Below, piece by piece: positions 23,429 to 31,691 of a DNA stretch of 37,612 bases (positions are counted from its first letter, which is position 1; every line of letters begins with the position of its first letter). A program made the position numbers and the translations under genes. The notes below the pieces were generated by a model that had not been told where the DNA came from, made no database searches, and saw only the letters and a list, made by a program, of their open reading frames with translations. The DNA comes from JAVEYA01 sp034003745 (GTDB lineage: Bacteria; Bacillota; Peptococcia; DRI-13; PHAD01): contig JAVEYA010000013.1 of the NCBI GenBank assembly GCA_034003745.1, positions 1 to 37,612 on the forward strand, written 5' to 3'.

Positions 23429-25675
23429 ATGGAGAGAAAGAACCCCCGGGCTGGTGAAGAAATCAAAAACGACCTAATTGGCGTAATCTTTATAGCTTTG
23501 AGCTTGTTCATTTTTTTCTGTATCTGGCAAGGGATCGGTGATAATCAACAGACGATGGGCGCCGTAGGCAGTTTTATTTACAGAACCATCAACTCTTTGT
23601 CCGGGGAAGGGAAAATTCTGATACCGCTGATCCTGCTGATTATTGGTATTGCCAAGCTGTTCTCCAGAGTTGCCTGGAATAAATTCACCCTCGTTTCCTG
23701 GGCTGTTCTGTGGCTGGCTATCCTTGGCCTGCTGCATCTGAAGCTTCCAGACGTGCAGCAAACCTTTGAATCCGGCTGGGCGGGAGATGGGGGCGGCGTC
23801 ATCGGCGTCTCTTTATCCCGTGCCGCACAGGCGATGTTCGGCAAGGTCGGTTCCTACATACTCTTCATCGCCTGTGTCGTCATTTCCGTGATGGGTATAG
23901 CCCGTAAACCCTTGCTGGAATTAATCAAACAGGTCAACGGCAGTATCGTTGATTTTTTCGGCAAGACCAAAGTGGAATTGTTTGACTTCCTTATTGATAC
24001 GGATAAGGATGATGAGGAAGAAGACCTGAAGCCGCCGCCCCGTAAACCCATCCGCAAAAAGGCCGAAGAATCGGATTTGCCCCTGATCATCGACCATACC
24101 CTGGGACAAAAAGAGACCGTGCGGCACGACGTCAACCAGTCTCCCGCACTGGTGAAGGGCCACCTCCGGCTGGTTAAGGACACTGCGCCGGATATGGGAA
24201 AGGAAGAAGAATTTGTTCCCGTGGCCAACGCTTTCGCCGAGAGCTTTCAACTGCCGCCGATTGATCTTTTGCAGTTCGTAGCCAGGGCCAAAAGTCAACG
24301 ACTGAATAAAGATATTACGGATAATGTACGCATTCTGGAAGAAACCCTGGATAATTTCGGCGTCAAGGCGCGCGTGACTCAAGTGAGCCGCGGGCCCAGC
24401 ATAACCCGTTATGAAATCCAGCCGCCCCCCGGCATCAAAGTAAGCAAGATCGTTAACCTGGTCGATGATATCGCCCTTTCACTGGCCGCCGCCCAGGTGC
24501 GTATCGAAGCGCCGATCCCGGGCAAGGCTGCCGTGGGTATAGAAGTCCCTAATGAGGAAATTGCCGTCGTGACCATGCGTGAAGTCCTGGAAAGTCCCTT
24601 GTTTCAGGAATCCGACTCTTATCTGACCGTGGCCCTGGGCAAGGATATCGCGGGCAATGCGATTGTCGCGGACCTGGCTAAAATGCCGCACCTTTTGATT
24701 GCCGGCGCCACCGGTTCCGGAAAAAGCGTCTGCATGAACACCGTCATCGGCAGTATATTGTTTAAAGCCAAGCCCGATCAGGTAAAAATGTTAATGATAG
24801 ACCCTAAGGTGGTGGAATTATCCAATTTCAACGGGATTCCGCATCTTATCTCACCGGTGGTGACCGATCCCAAGAAGGCGGCCACCTCGCTCAGATGGGC
24901 GGTGCACGAGATGGAAAACCGCTATGAGCTTTTTGCCGGCTTGGGCGTAAAGGATATTATCCGCTACAATCAGGCTAAGAGCAAAGAAAATAAAGCAGAA
25001 GGCTACCCGCTCCTACCCTATATTGTCGTGTTCATTGATGAACTGGCCGATTTGATGATGGTGGCTCCCGCCGATGTGGAGGACGCCATCTGCCGTCTGG
25101 CCCAAATGGCCCGGGCGGCGGGGATTCATCTGGTCGTAGCGACCCAAAGACCGTCTGTTGACGTCATTACCGGGGTCATCAAGGCCAATATTCCCTCGCG
25201 GATTTCTTTTGCCGTCTCCTCGCAAACCGATTCGCGCACCATCTTGGATATGGGCGGTGCGGAAAGACTGCTGGGCCGCGGCGACATGTTGTTTTATCCG
25301 ACCGGCATGCCCAAACCGATCCGGGTGCAGGGCGCGTATGTTTCCGATACGGAAATCGATAATTTGGTGAATTTCTTAAAAGAGCAAAGAACCGCCCAAT
25401 ATATTACGCCGTGGACGGAGCAGGAAAAGCTGACGCCGGAATCCGGCGAGGAAGATGAGTTGTTGGGCGAGGCCGCCCGCATCTTTATTGAAAGCGGACA
25501 GGCTTCCATATCGCTTTTGCAGCGCCGGCTGCGCATCGGTTATACCCGGGCCGCTCGGATTATTGACCAGTTGGAGGAAAAGGGCATCGTCGGCGCGTAT
25601 GAGGGCAGCAAGCCCAGGAATATCCGCATGACCTGGGAGGAGTACGAGAGAGTATTCGGCAAGGAGAGTTGCTAA
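23429..25675 (+). CDS. spoIIIE: DNA translocase FtsK/SpoIIIE
   Basis: This is a membrane-anchored ATP-driven DNA pump that moves chromosomes through division or sporulation septa. It has four N-terminal membrane segments (near 12-36, 60-80, 88-106, 138-156), a charged linker, the alpha/beta motor and a C-terminal winged-helix gamma domain (ISLLQRRLRIGYTRAARIIDQLEEKGIVG) that reads chromosome orientation sequences. Walker A is GATGSGKS at 426-433; Walker B is VVFIDELADLMM. The 748-residue length is normal. GAGGTG lies upstream of ATG. It is the last gene shared in order with the Bacillus pnp-spoIIIE region. Confidence 0.96.
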   Translation: MERKNPRAGEEIKNDLIGVIFIALSLFIFFCIWQGIGDNQQTMGAVGSFIYRTINSLSGEGKILIPLILLIIGIAKLFSRVAWNKFTLVSWAVLWLAILGLLHLKLPDVQQTFESGWAGDGGGVIGVSLSRAAQAMFGKVGSYILFIACVVISVMGIARKPLLELIKQVNGSIVDFFGKTKVELFDFLIDTDKDDEEEDLKPPPRKPIRKKAEESDLPLIIDHTLGQKETVRHDVNQSPALVKGHLRLVKDTAPDMGKEEEFVPVANAFAESFQLPPIDLLQFVARAKSQRLNKDITDNVRILEETLDNFGVKARVTQVSRGPSITRYEIQPPPGIKVSKIVNLVDDIALSLAAAQVRIEAPIPGKAAVGIEVPNEEIAVVTMREVLESPLFQESDSYLTVALGKDIAGNAIVADLAKMPHLLIAGATGSGKSVCMNTVIGSILFKAKPDQVKMLMIDPKVVELSNFNGIPHLISPVVTDPKKAATSLRWAVHEMENRYELFAGLGVKDIIRYNQAKSKENKAEGYPLLPYIVVFIDELADLMMVAPADVEDAICRLAQMARAAGIHLVVATQRPSVDVITGVIKANIPSRISFAVSSQTDSRTILDMGGAERLLGRGDMLFYPTGMPKPIRVQGAYVSDTEIDNLVNFLKEQRTAQYITPWTEQEKLTPESGEEDELLGEAARIFIESGQASISLLQRRLRIGYTRAARIIDQLEEKGIVGAYEGSKPRNIRMTWEEYERVFGKESC

Positions 25676-25676
25676 A

Positions 25677-26417
25677 ATGGAGAATTTAGGAGCATCCTTA
25701 AGACAAGCGCGCATTGCCAAAAACATCAGTCTGGAAACTGTGGAGAACGAGACCCGTATTCGCAAAGTCTACCTCCAAGCCATGGAAAACGAACAATGGC
25801 GCGTCCTGCCGGGGGAGGCCTATCTGCGGGGCTTTCTGCGGACCTATGCCCGCTACCTGGGCCAGGATGAAGAGGAATACGTGGAAGCCTTAAATAAAAT
25901 AATGGTACCCTGGCAGGTCAAAGAGCCCGTCCCGGAGAAGATCGACCTTCCGGGGCGTCCTAAACGGAAAAACGCTTTCCTCTTTGCTGTTTTGGCCATT
26001 ATTATTCTATTTGGCTCACAATATGTGTACCGCAATTATTTTGCCCCCTTGCCCAACAATAACACGCCGCCGGTACAGCAGAATGAACCTCCCGCAGAAC
26101 TGCTCAATCCGAACGACGCAACGCCGGAACCCCCGGAAGCGCCTCAGGAGGTTACGGATATCGATCTTTTAATTAAAGTAACCGCTAATCGGTGCTGGAT
26201 GCAAATCAGAAGTTCCGGTCAGGTTATCTATGAGGGTACGCTGTCCGCCGGTCAGGAAATAGCCTATGAGAACCTGCCCAATGTATCTTTCCGGATGGGC
26301 AATTCCAAAGATACCCAGGTGTATCTGAATGGAGTGCAGCTTACCGCATTTACCGTCGATGTTGTGGATAAAGAATATACTGTAATCGACGGCGCTGTGG
26401 TGGAAGTTCTTGAGTAG
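25677..26417 (+). CDS. rodZ: RodZ-like HTH and DUF4115 membrane protein
   Basis: RodZ-type proteins link the MreB cytoskeleton to cell-wall elongation, and this family (YmfM in Bacillus) often lies near pgsA. The 246 residues have an N-terminal Xre-like helix-turn-helix (LGASLRQARIAKNISLETVENETRIRKVYLQAMENEQW), one membrane segment (about 98-118), a proline-rich linker (PPVQQNEPPAELLNPNDATPEPPE) and a C-terminal DUF4115 domain (CWMQIRSSGQVIYEGTLSAGQ). It starts one base after the spoIIIE stop with AAGGAG 10 bases upstream, so it may share its transcript. Confidence 0.9.
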   Translation: MENLGASLRQARIAKNISLETVENETRIRKVYLQAMENEQWRVLPGEAYLRGFLRTYARYLGQDEEEYVEALNKIMVPWQVKEPVPEKIDLPGRPKRKNAFLFAVLAIIILFGSQYVYRNYFAPLPNNNTPPVQQNEPPAELLNPNDATPEPPEAPQEVTDIDLLIKVTANRCWMQIRSSGQVIYEGTLSAGQEIAYENLPNVSFRMGNSKDTQVYLNGVQLTAFTVDVVDKEYTVIDGAVVEVLE

Positions 26418-26421
26418 ATTC

Positions 26422-26450
26422 TTTACATCAATTTAACGGTATTATATACT
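26422..26450 (+). promoter_or_regulatory. Likely sigma-A promoter of rimO-pgsA-pgpA
   Basis: TTTACA (26422-26427) and TATACT (26445-26450), each 5 of 6 matches, are separated by 17 bases. A start near 26457 would lie inside the palindrome of the next entry. Confidence 0.7.
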
Positions 26451-26451
26451 T

Positions 26452-26479
26452 AGGTAATGGCGCGGATGTGCCATTACCT
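26452..26479 (+). promoter_or_regulatory. Inverted repeat at the rimO start site, operator or terminator
   Basis: AGGTAATGGC (26452-26461) and its exact reverse complement GCCATTACCT (26470-26479) are separated by 8 bases and cover the expected start of the promoter just upstream. It could be an operator for a repressor. As RNA it would be a 10-base hairpin followed by only TTTGT, a poor terminator for rodZ. Confidence 0.6.
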
Positions 26480-26510
26480 TTGTCCGAATATATAACTATG
26501 GAGCGTTCCC

Positions 26511-27857
26511 ATGTCTTATACGGTTAAAATCATCACGCTGGGCTGCCCCAAAAACCAGGTGGATTCCAGACAAATAGGCGGTTTCCTGCTCCAAGAAGGT
26601 TTCGTCCTGACCGAAAATACGGCGGAAGCCCAAATCATTGTCGTCAATACCTGCGGCTTCATCGAGGAAGCGAAAAAGGAATCACTGGAGTCTATTTTTG
26701 AGATGCTGCAGTGGAAGGAAAAGGGCGTTTGCCGCTACCTTATCGCTGCAGGATGCCTGGCGCAAAAATATGAAAAAGAATTAAGTACGGAGATTCCGGA
26801 AATTGACGCAATTATCGGTACCGGGGATATCCCCAAACTTCCGGAAATATTAAATCAACTTATCAACAAACGGTCCGCTGCTGAAAAAATAGTCTCCGTA
26901 GGCAGTCCCAACGCCTTTTTATACAGCAATGACGTACCGGAACAGCCGCCGGAAACGCCGTACGCTTACCTGAAGATAGCCGAAGGCTGCGACAACGCCT
27001 GTTCTTATTGCGTCATCCCGCAGATGCGCGGTTCCTACCGCAGCAGAAAACGGGAGGATATCCTTAGTGAGGCGGCCAGTATGGTCCGCAAGGGCATTAA
27101 AGAGCTTATTCTGGTTGCCCAGGATACGACCCTGTACGGGTATGATTTGTACGGGAGGCTGGAACTGCCGGCGCTCTTGCGCGAACTGGTCAAAATCCCG
27201 GACTTGGCCTGGGTACGCATTCTGTATGCTTATCCGAACAATATTACCGATGATCTCCTGGAAACCATCCGGACCGAAGAGAAGATCTGCTCTTATCTGG
27301 ATATTCCGCTGCAGCACATTTCAGACAATATTCTGATGCGGATGGGGCGGCGCATAACCAAAGAGGATACGGAAGAAATTATCCGGAAGATTCGCCGGAG
27401 TGTTCCGGGGATTGTGTTGCGTTCCACCTTTATCATTGGCTTCCCCGGGGAAACCAAAGAAGACTTCAACACGTTGCTTAATTTTCTGCGGGAGGCTCAA
27501 TTCGACAGAGCGGGCTTTTTCGCCTATTCCCGGGAACCGGACACCAGAGCCGCCGGCTTCGACAATCAGGTTAACAGGCAAATATTAAGCAGGCGCTTGA
27601 ACAAAGCGGTAAAATTACAAAAGGAAATATTGGCAGTCAAACAATCCGACAAAATAGGACAGGAAGTCACCGTCATTACCGACGGTCCCAGCGCGGATTA
27701 TGCAGAATTGTGGGAAGGCAGAACCGCTGGGGATGCTCCGGAAATAGACGGATTGGTCTATTTTAAGCCGGGATTGGGTCAGCGTCCGGGTGATTTTGTC
27801 AGGCTGAAAGTTACACATAGTCAGGATTTCGCGTTAATGGGAGAGATCATCGCATGA
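26511..27857 (+). CDS. rimO: Ribosomal protein S12 methylthiotransferase RimO
   Basis: RimO adds a methylthio group to Asp-88/89 of ribosomal protein S12. This 448-residue radical SAM enzyme has the N-terminal UPF0004 cysteines (TLGCPKN, VNTCGFIEEAK, AAGCLAQKY), the radical SAM triad C160-x3-C164-x2-C167 (EGCDNACSYCVIP), the HISDNILMRMGRR region and a C-terminal TRAM domain (KQSDKIGQEVTVITDG onward). IGG and QVDSR in the first domain separate it from MiaB. GGAGCG lies upstream of ATG. It overlaps pgsA by ATGA. Confidence 0.95.
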   Translation: MSYTVKIITLGCPKNQVDSRQIGGFLLQEGFVLTENTAEAQIIVVNTCGFIEEAKKESLESIFEMLQWKEKGVCRYLIAAGCLAQKYEKELSTEIPEIDAIIGTGDIPKLPEILNQLINKRSAAEKIVSVGSPNAFLYSNDVPEQPPETPYAYLKIAEGCDNACSYCVIPQMRGSYRSRKREDILSEAASMVRKGIKELILVAQDTTLYGYDLYGRLELPALLRELVKIPDLAWVRILYAYPNNITDDLLETIRTEEKICSYLDIPLQHISDNILMRMGRRITKEDTEEIIRKIRRSVPGIVLRSTFIIGFPGETKEDFNTLLNFLREAQFDRAGFFAYSREPDTRAAGFDNQVNRQILSRRLNKAVKLQKEILAVKQSDKIGQEVTVITDGPSADYAELWEGRTAGDAPEIDGLVYFKPGLGQRPGDFVRLKVTHSQDFALMGEIIA

Positions 27858-28402
27858 ATTTGCCCAATAAACTTACCTTATCCAGAATATTTCTGGTACC
27901 TGTCTTCATGTTGTTTTTACTGATACGGGTTCCTTACGGCGAATATATTGCGGCAGCCATCTTTATTTTAGCGGCCAGCACCGACGGCCTGGACGGCTAT
28001 ATTGCCAGAAAGCGCAAGCAGATTACCAACTTTGGGAAGCTGCTGGACCCCCTGGCGGATAAGCTCTTAATTTCCGCAGCCTTGATTTCCCTGGTGGAAC
28101 TGAAGCAAATCTCGGCTTGGGTGGCCGTCATCATTATCGGGCGCGAGTTTTTCGTTACCGGCCTGCGGGCTGTCGTAGCGAGCGAAGGCGTCATTATTGC
28201 CGCCAGCAAACTCGGGAAATATAAGACGGTCAGCCAGATTATTGCTATTTCAGCGCTTTTGTTAAGCGATTTTCTGGAATTGTTCCTGCCTTTTAATCTT
28301 GGACTCTACGCTATGTATGTGGCGGTTTTCTTTACCGTTTGGTCCGGTGTGGACTATTTTGTCAAGGCCAAAAAGAGTGCGAGGCTGAATATTGATGAAT
28401 AA
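27854..28402 (+). CDS. pgsA: CDP-diacylglycerol-glycerol-3-phosphate 3-phosphatidyltransferase
   Basis: PgsA makes phosphatidylglycerophosphate, the precursor of phosphatidylglycerol, in the membrane. The CDP-alcohol transferase motif DG-x2-(D)G-x2-AR-x8-G-x3-D-x3-D is seen as DGLDGYIARKRKQITNFGKLLDPLADK from D44. The 182 residues include several membrane segments. It overlaps rimO by ATGA and is followed directly by pgpA, whose product would act next in the pathway. Confidence 0.96.
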   Translation: MNLPNKLTLSRIFLVPVFMLFLLIRVPYGEYIAAAIFILAASTDGLDGYIARKRKQITNFGKLLDPLADKLLISAALISLVELKQISAWVAVIIIGREFFVTGLRAVVASEGVIIAASKLGKYKTVSQIIAISALLLSDFLELFLPFNLGLYAMYVAVFFTVWSGVDYFVKAKKSARLNIDE

Positions 28403-28823
28403 ATTAATCCGTTTCCTGGCGGTAGGCCTCGGCACAGGCCTTATCCCCAAATCTCCCGGCACGGCCGGCAGCGCGGCAGCGCTGGTGATCGCGTATTTCT
28501 ACAGCTTTAACTTCTGGCAGCTCATTATTCTTTGTATAATGGGCGTTTTTATTTGCGCCTACGGAGAAAAATATTTGCAAAAGCAAGATGACCCGAGAAT
28601 CGTCTTTGATGAATTTTGTGGTATGTTTATCGCGGCCTGGCAATTAACCGACCCCTTTTTGTTAGTGATTGCTTTTCTTTTGTTCAGATTTTTCGATATC
28701 GTCAAGCCTTTATTCATCTTCAAACTACAGGCGCTACCCGGCGGATGGGGCATTATGGCCGACGATATCGCCGCCGGGATTGCGGCGAGGGTATTATTGG
28801 GCATTATTATGGGGATTTGGTAG
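28395..28823 (+). CDS. pgpA: Phosphatidylglycerophosphatase A
   Basis: PgpA removes phosphate from phosphatidylglycerophosphate to give phosphatidylglycerol, completing the step begun by PgsA. The 142-residue membrane protein shows the family pattern GLGTGLIPKSPGTAGSAAALV, then DDPRIVFDEFCGMFIAAW, FRFFDIVKPLFIFKLQALPGGWGIMADDIAAG. The DE of VFDE and the later DD are the family's metal-binding residues. The start ATG 28395 overlaps pgsA by 8 bases, with GAGG at 28381-28384; TTG 28392 is in frame but unnecessary. Confidence 0.94.
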   Translation: MNKLIRFLAVGLGTGLIPKSPGTAGSAAALVIAYFYSFNFWQLIILCIMGVFICAYGEKYLQKQDDPRIVFDEFCGMFIAAWQLTDPFLLVIAFLLFRFFDIVKPLFIFKLQALPGGWGIMADDIAAGIAARVLLGIIMGIW

Positions 28824-28827
28824 CGTC

Positions 28828-29856
28828 ATGGTGAAAACTGCTTATAAAAGATACCTGAAATGGAAGGTTTACTTTGACGGCAGCTTTTGGGGAAGCCCTG
28901 GCCGTGAAAGGGCCGGCCGGGAAATTCTTGTCGGTAAGCAGTTTGCTTGGGGCGATGAAGTCTGGCAGATCCCGGCAATTTACACTTGCAGCAAAGGTTT
29001 GGTTGTAGACTTTTGCAGACAGGTTCCGGCTGAACGTATTCGTTCCTTTATGAATAAGTGGAATCTTTCTGTAGAGAACGACGGAACCGGCTTTTCCGAT
29101 GAACAGCAGATACAGGCCACCGCAGAAAATCCGTTGGTTATCAATATAAATCCGCAGGTTGTGTTGAACGGAACTGTTCTTTCAGGCTCTCATGGCTGCG
29201 GCGTATCATGGAATCCCTGCTTTCCGGAGGGCAACGGTCCGGAGGTCCGAAGCGTAATCCGGCATTATGACCTGGACCCTGCCTATGGCTGGGCAATCTG
29301 GCGAGCTGCTTTTCCTTGGATGAAGAAACGCAAACCGCAGATTAGGACGCTTAGCGTAACACTGATGCAGGAGCCTGTCGCTGTACCGGGACCGCACTTC
29401 CATGTGTCGGCGCCCGGTGAGCGCATCGAGTTCACACACCCGGCCGCCGGCGCACAGCACACGCTGAGGGTGCAGGAATATGAACGGCACGAAGTGTCCC
29501 CAGCGCATTTTGGCAGCCAAAATCAGGAGTTCCCGACGCATTATACGGTGATGCGCTACACGCTCTCGCCGGACCTGCCTGATGGGGCATTTACCGTCGC
29601 TGATTGCATTCGTTCCGACCCGCCTCGGCAGAAGCAGACCCATCCCTATGAGCCCCAGGCATTGAGCAGTGTTTGCATCGGTATCATTGGCGGCGCGGAT
29701 GGTCCCACTGCCATCATTTTCGGTGAAAGCGGCGAGGGCAAGCTCCATGCGGCTTGCTCGGCACTACATTTTGAGCCGGAGGACGATGTGGAGTGGCGCA
29801 TGGTTTTTTATGAAAAAAGACGTGAAGATATTATGGTGGAACTGATACGGACGTAG
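28828..29856 (+). CDS. Unknown protein with an OadB-like 'GGADGPT' motif
   Basis: I do not recognise this 342-residue protein. It lacks a signal peptide or clear membrane segment and is rich in Pro, Trp, His and acidic residues, with several cysteines (SGSHGCGVSWNPC, C283). At residues 284-298 it reads IGIIGGADGPTAIIF, which I recognise as closely resembling the signature loop of the beta subunit of sodium-translocating decarboxylases (OadB/GcdB), normally a membrane protein. Here it stands in a soluble context and is followed by about 45 residues of non-transporter sequence. ATG 28828 is 4 bases after pgpA; GGGG at 28812-28815 is a weak ribosome site. Confidence in the gene is high, function unknown. 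A terminator follows at 29882. Confidence 0.8.
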   Translation: MVKTAYKRYLKWKVYFDGSFWGSPGRERAGREILVGKQFAWGDEVWQIPAIYTCSKGLVVDFCRQVPAERIRSFMNKWNLSVENDGTGFSDEQQIQATAENPLVININPQVVLNGTVLSGSHGCGVSWNPCFPEGNGPEVRSVIRHYDLDPAYGWAIWRAAFPWMKKRKPQIRTLSVTLMQEPVAVPGPHFHVSAPGERIEFTHPAAGAQHTLRVQEYERHEVSPAHFGSQNQEFPTHYTVMRYTLSPDLPDGAFTVADCIRSDPPRQKQTHPYEPQALSSVCIGIIGGADGPTAIIFGESGEGKLHAACSALHFEPEDDVEWRMVFYEKRREDIMVELIRT

Positions 29857-29881
29857 AATCTCTCATACCGTATCAAGATAC

Positions 29882-29909
29882 AAAATACACCCCAAAAGGG
29901 TGTATTTTT
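29882..29909 (+). terminator. Intrinsic terminator between the unknown gene and the response regulator
   Basis: AAAATACACCC (29882-29892) pairs perfectly with GGGTGTATTTT (29898-29908) around the loop CAAAA, followed by TGG. Only about 26 bases remain before the response regulator ATG, so that gene needs read-through or a promoter I cannot see. Confidence 0.75.
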
Positions 29910-29934
29910 GGAAGTTAAGGGAAGGTGAACAACT

Positions 29935-30609
29935 ATGCAACAGATTCTTCTGGTAGAGGATGATAAAACGATTGCGCTGGGGCTTTCTTACTCTTTGGAG
30001 GAGGAGGGCTACGGGGTGACGGCCTGCCATGACGCCGCCTCCGCGCTGAAGGAGATACAAGGCCGCCGATTCGATTTGGCCATACTGGACGTTTCCCTGC
30101 CCGACGGAAACGGCTATGATCTTTGCCGCGCAATCAAGGCCGGGTCAGACACGCCGGTTATCTTTCTTACGGTGTTAGGCGAGGAATCCAATGTGGTAAG
30201 GGGACTTGATATGGGCGCGGACGACTATATCGCAAAACCCTTCCGTCTGCGGGAGCTTTTATCCCGCGTGCGCATGGTGCTGCGCAGGGCGGGCGGCGGA
30301 GAAAAGGATGAAATCTCTATCGGGGGGCTTACCATCCATGTCAGGCAGGCAAAGGTCACCAAAAACGGAGCGGAGATACCGTTAACCGCGTTGGAGTACC
30401 GGATTTTGCTCACCCTTGCCCTAAATTGCGGGCAGCTTCTTACCCGCGCCCAGCTGCTGGAAGATATCTGGGACATAGATGGAGATTTTGTAAACGACAA
30501 CACTCTTACGGTTTATATAAAGCGTCTGAGAGAAAAAATAGAAGACGACCCGCAAAACCCCGTCAGCATCCAGACGGTGCGCGGGCTCGGTTACAGGATG
30601 GGTGAGTGA
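29935..30609 (+). CDS. OmpR-family response regulator
   Basis: The 224-residue protein has a receiver domain with the acidic pocket D9/D10, the phospho-acceptor D52 (LAILDVSLPDG), T79 and K101, and a C-terminal winged-helix DNA-binding domain (GLTIHVRQAKVTKNGAEIPLTALEYRILLTLALNCGQLLTRAQLLEDIWD to the end, VRGLGYRMGE). It is coupled to the kinase gene that follows, since the kinase ATG lies one base after this stop. Together with the ABC genes it resembles peptide-antibiotic sensing modules. Its likely binding site is the 11-base direct repeat at 31629-31650; that is inference. Confidence 0.95.
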   Translation: MQQILLVEDDKTIALGLSYSLEEEGYGVTACHDAASALKEIQGRRFDLAILDVSLPDGNGYDLCRAIKAGSDTPVIFLTVLGEESNVVRGLDMGADDYIAKPFRLRELLSRVRMVLRRAGGGEKDEISIGGLTIHVRQAKVTKNGAEIPLTALEYRILLTLALNCGQLLTRAQLLEDIWDIDGDFVNDNTLTVYIKRLREKIEDDPQNPVSIQTVRGLGYRMGE

Positions 30610-30610
30610 A

Positions 30611-31612
30611 ATGGGATTGATGCGTAACAAAGAGGTCAGGCGGATGCTGTACGCTATGCTGCTGATCACGCTTGCGGCCATCGCTGCAGCCTATGCTTTT
30701 CCTCCAGCCGCGGCGTTCGTGGCCGGCGCCGCCTGTCTGCTGCTCGGCGCCGTTTTTCTGCTGTTTACCGGCCGGCGCTACCGGCAGCTTGCCCGTCTGG
30801 CGGATTATTTAAAACGTGTAAACAATGGGGAATATTCGCTGGAGCTGTCCGACAATGACGAAGGGGAGCTTTCCATCCTGAAAAGCGAGATCTACAAAGT
30901 CACGGTATCCCTCAGAGAGCAAAACGAACGGCTGAAACAGGAAAAGCGCCGGCTGGCGGACGCCCTTTCCGATATTTCCCACCAATTCAAAACTCCGCTC
31001 ACCTCTATGTCCGTGATGGCGGACCTGCTTTCGGACGGCAGGCTCGAGAAAATCCGGCGCGCTCAATTCACCGCACAGCTTCGCGGCCAGCTTGAACGGC
31101 TCACCTGGCTGACGGAAGCGTTGCTCAAGCTCTCCAGGCTTGATGCGGAAGCGGTGACCTTCAAGCTTCGCCTTGTTCCGCTGCAGGAGCTAATCAGCAA
31201 AGCTTGCAGCTCCTTGCTGATTCCGATGGAACTGAAGGAGCAGACGCTTACCGTCGAGGCGGAAGGCGACCTTTGCTGTGATTTAAACTGGACGGCCGAG
31301 GCGCTTTCAAACATCCTGAAAAACTGTATGGAGCATATGCCAAACGGCGGCGAAATCCGTATAAAGGCCGCCGCAAACGCTCTCTTTACGGAAATCAGGG
31401 TGTCTGACGACGGCCCGGGCATTGATAAGGCTGATCTGCCCTATATTTTCGACCGCTTTTACAGGGGTAAAAACTCGGCAAAAGACAGCGCCGGCATCGG
31501 CTTAGCCATGGCCAGGGCTATTTTGGCCGCGCAGGGCGGCAGTCTTGAAGCAAGCAACGCATCCGGCCGCGGGGCGGAATTTATCCTGCGTTTCCCTACA
31601 AACAAAAAATAA
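30611..31612 (+). CDS. Sensor histidine kinase, two-TM type
   Basis: The kinase has two adjacent N-terminal membrane segments (MLYAMLLITLAAIAAAYAF and VAGAACLLLGAVFLLFTG) with almost no loop between them, a HAMP-like linker, a HisKA domain with DISHQFKTPL (H124 from this start), and an ATPase domain with N box NWTAEALSNILKNCMEHM, DDGPGIDKADLP, FDRFYRGKNSA and GIGLAMARAI. The lack of an external sensing domain is typical of intramembrane-sensing kinases that work with an ABC transporter. ATG 30611 is my choice; GTG 30602 and ATG 30620 are also possible. It is the partner of the response regulator. Confidence 0.93.
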   Translation: MGLMRNKEVRRMLYAMLLITLAAIAAAYAFPPAAAFVAGAACLLLGAVFLLFTGRRYRQLARLADYLKRVNNGEYSLELSDNDEGELSILKSEIYKVTVSLREQNERLKQEKRRLADALSDISHQFKTPLTSMSVMADLLSDGRLEKIRRAQFTAQLRGQLERLTWLTEALLKLSRLDAEAVTFKLRLVPLQELISKACSSLLIPMELKEQTLTVEAEGDLCCDLNWTAEALSNILKNCMEHMPNGGEIRIKAAANALFTEIRVSDDGPGIDKADLPYIFDRFYRGKNSAKDSAGIGLAMARAILAAQGGSLEASNASGRGAEFILRFPTNKK

Positions 31613-31630
31613 TAAAGATTTATAATACAA

Positions 31631-31663
31631 AGTCACCGTATAGTCATCTGCAGGGTTTAGAAT
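31631..31663 (+). promoter_or_regulatory. Direct-repeat box and promoter of the ABC transporter genes
   Basis: AGTCA occurs at 31631-31635 and again at 31642-31646, an 11-base period typical of OmpR/PhoB-type binding boxes. The repeat is followed by a -10 like TAGAAT (31658-31663) with no good -35, as expected for an activated promoter. The site is 20 bases after the kinase stop and 28 bases before the TTG start of the ATPase gene. I infer that the adjacent response regulator binds here. Confidence 0.5.
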
Positions 31664-31691
31664 AAAATAAAAATACGAGGAGGTAGGTCCT

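Noticed and set aside
28669..28827. N-terminal extension of the unknown 342-residue protein
   Set aside because: It overlaps pgpA in another frame; ATG 28828 directly after the pgpA stop is simpler.
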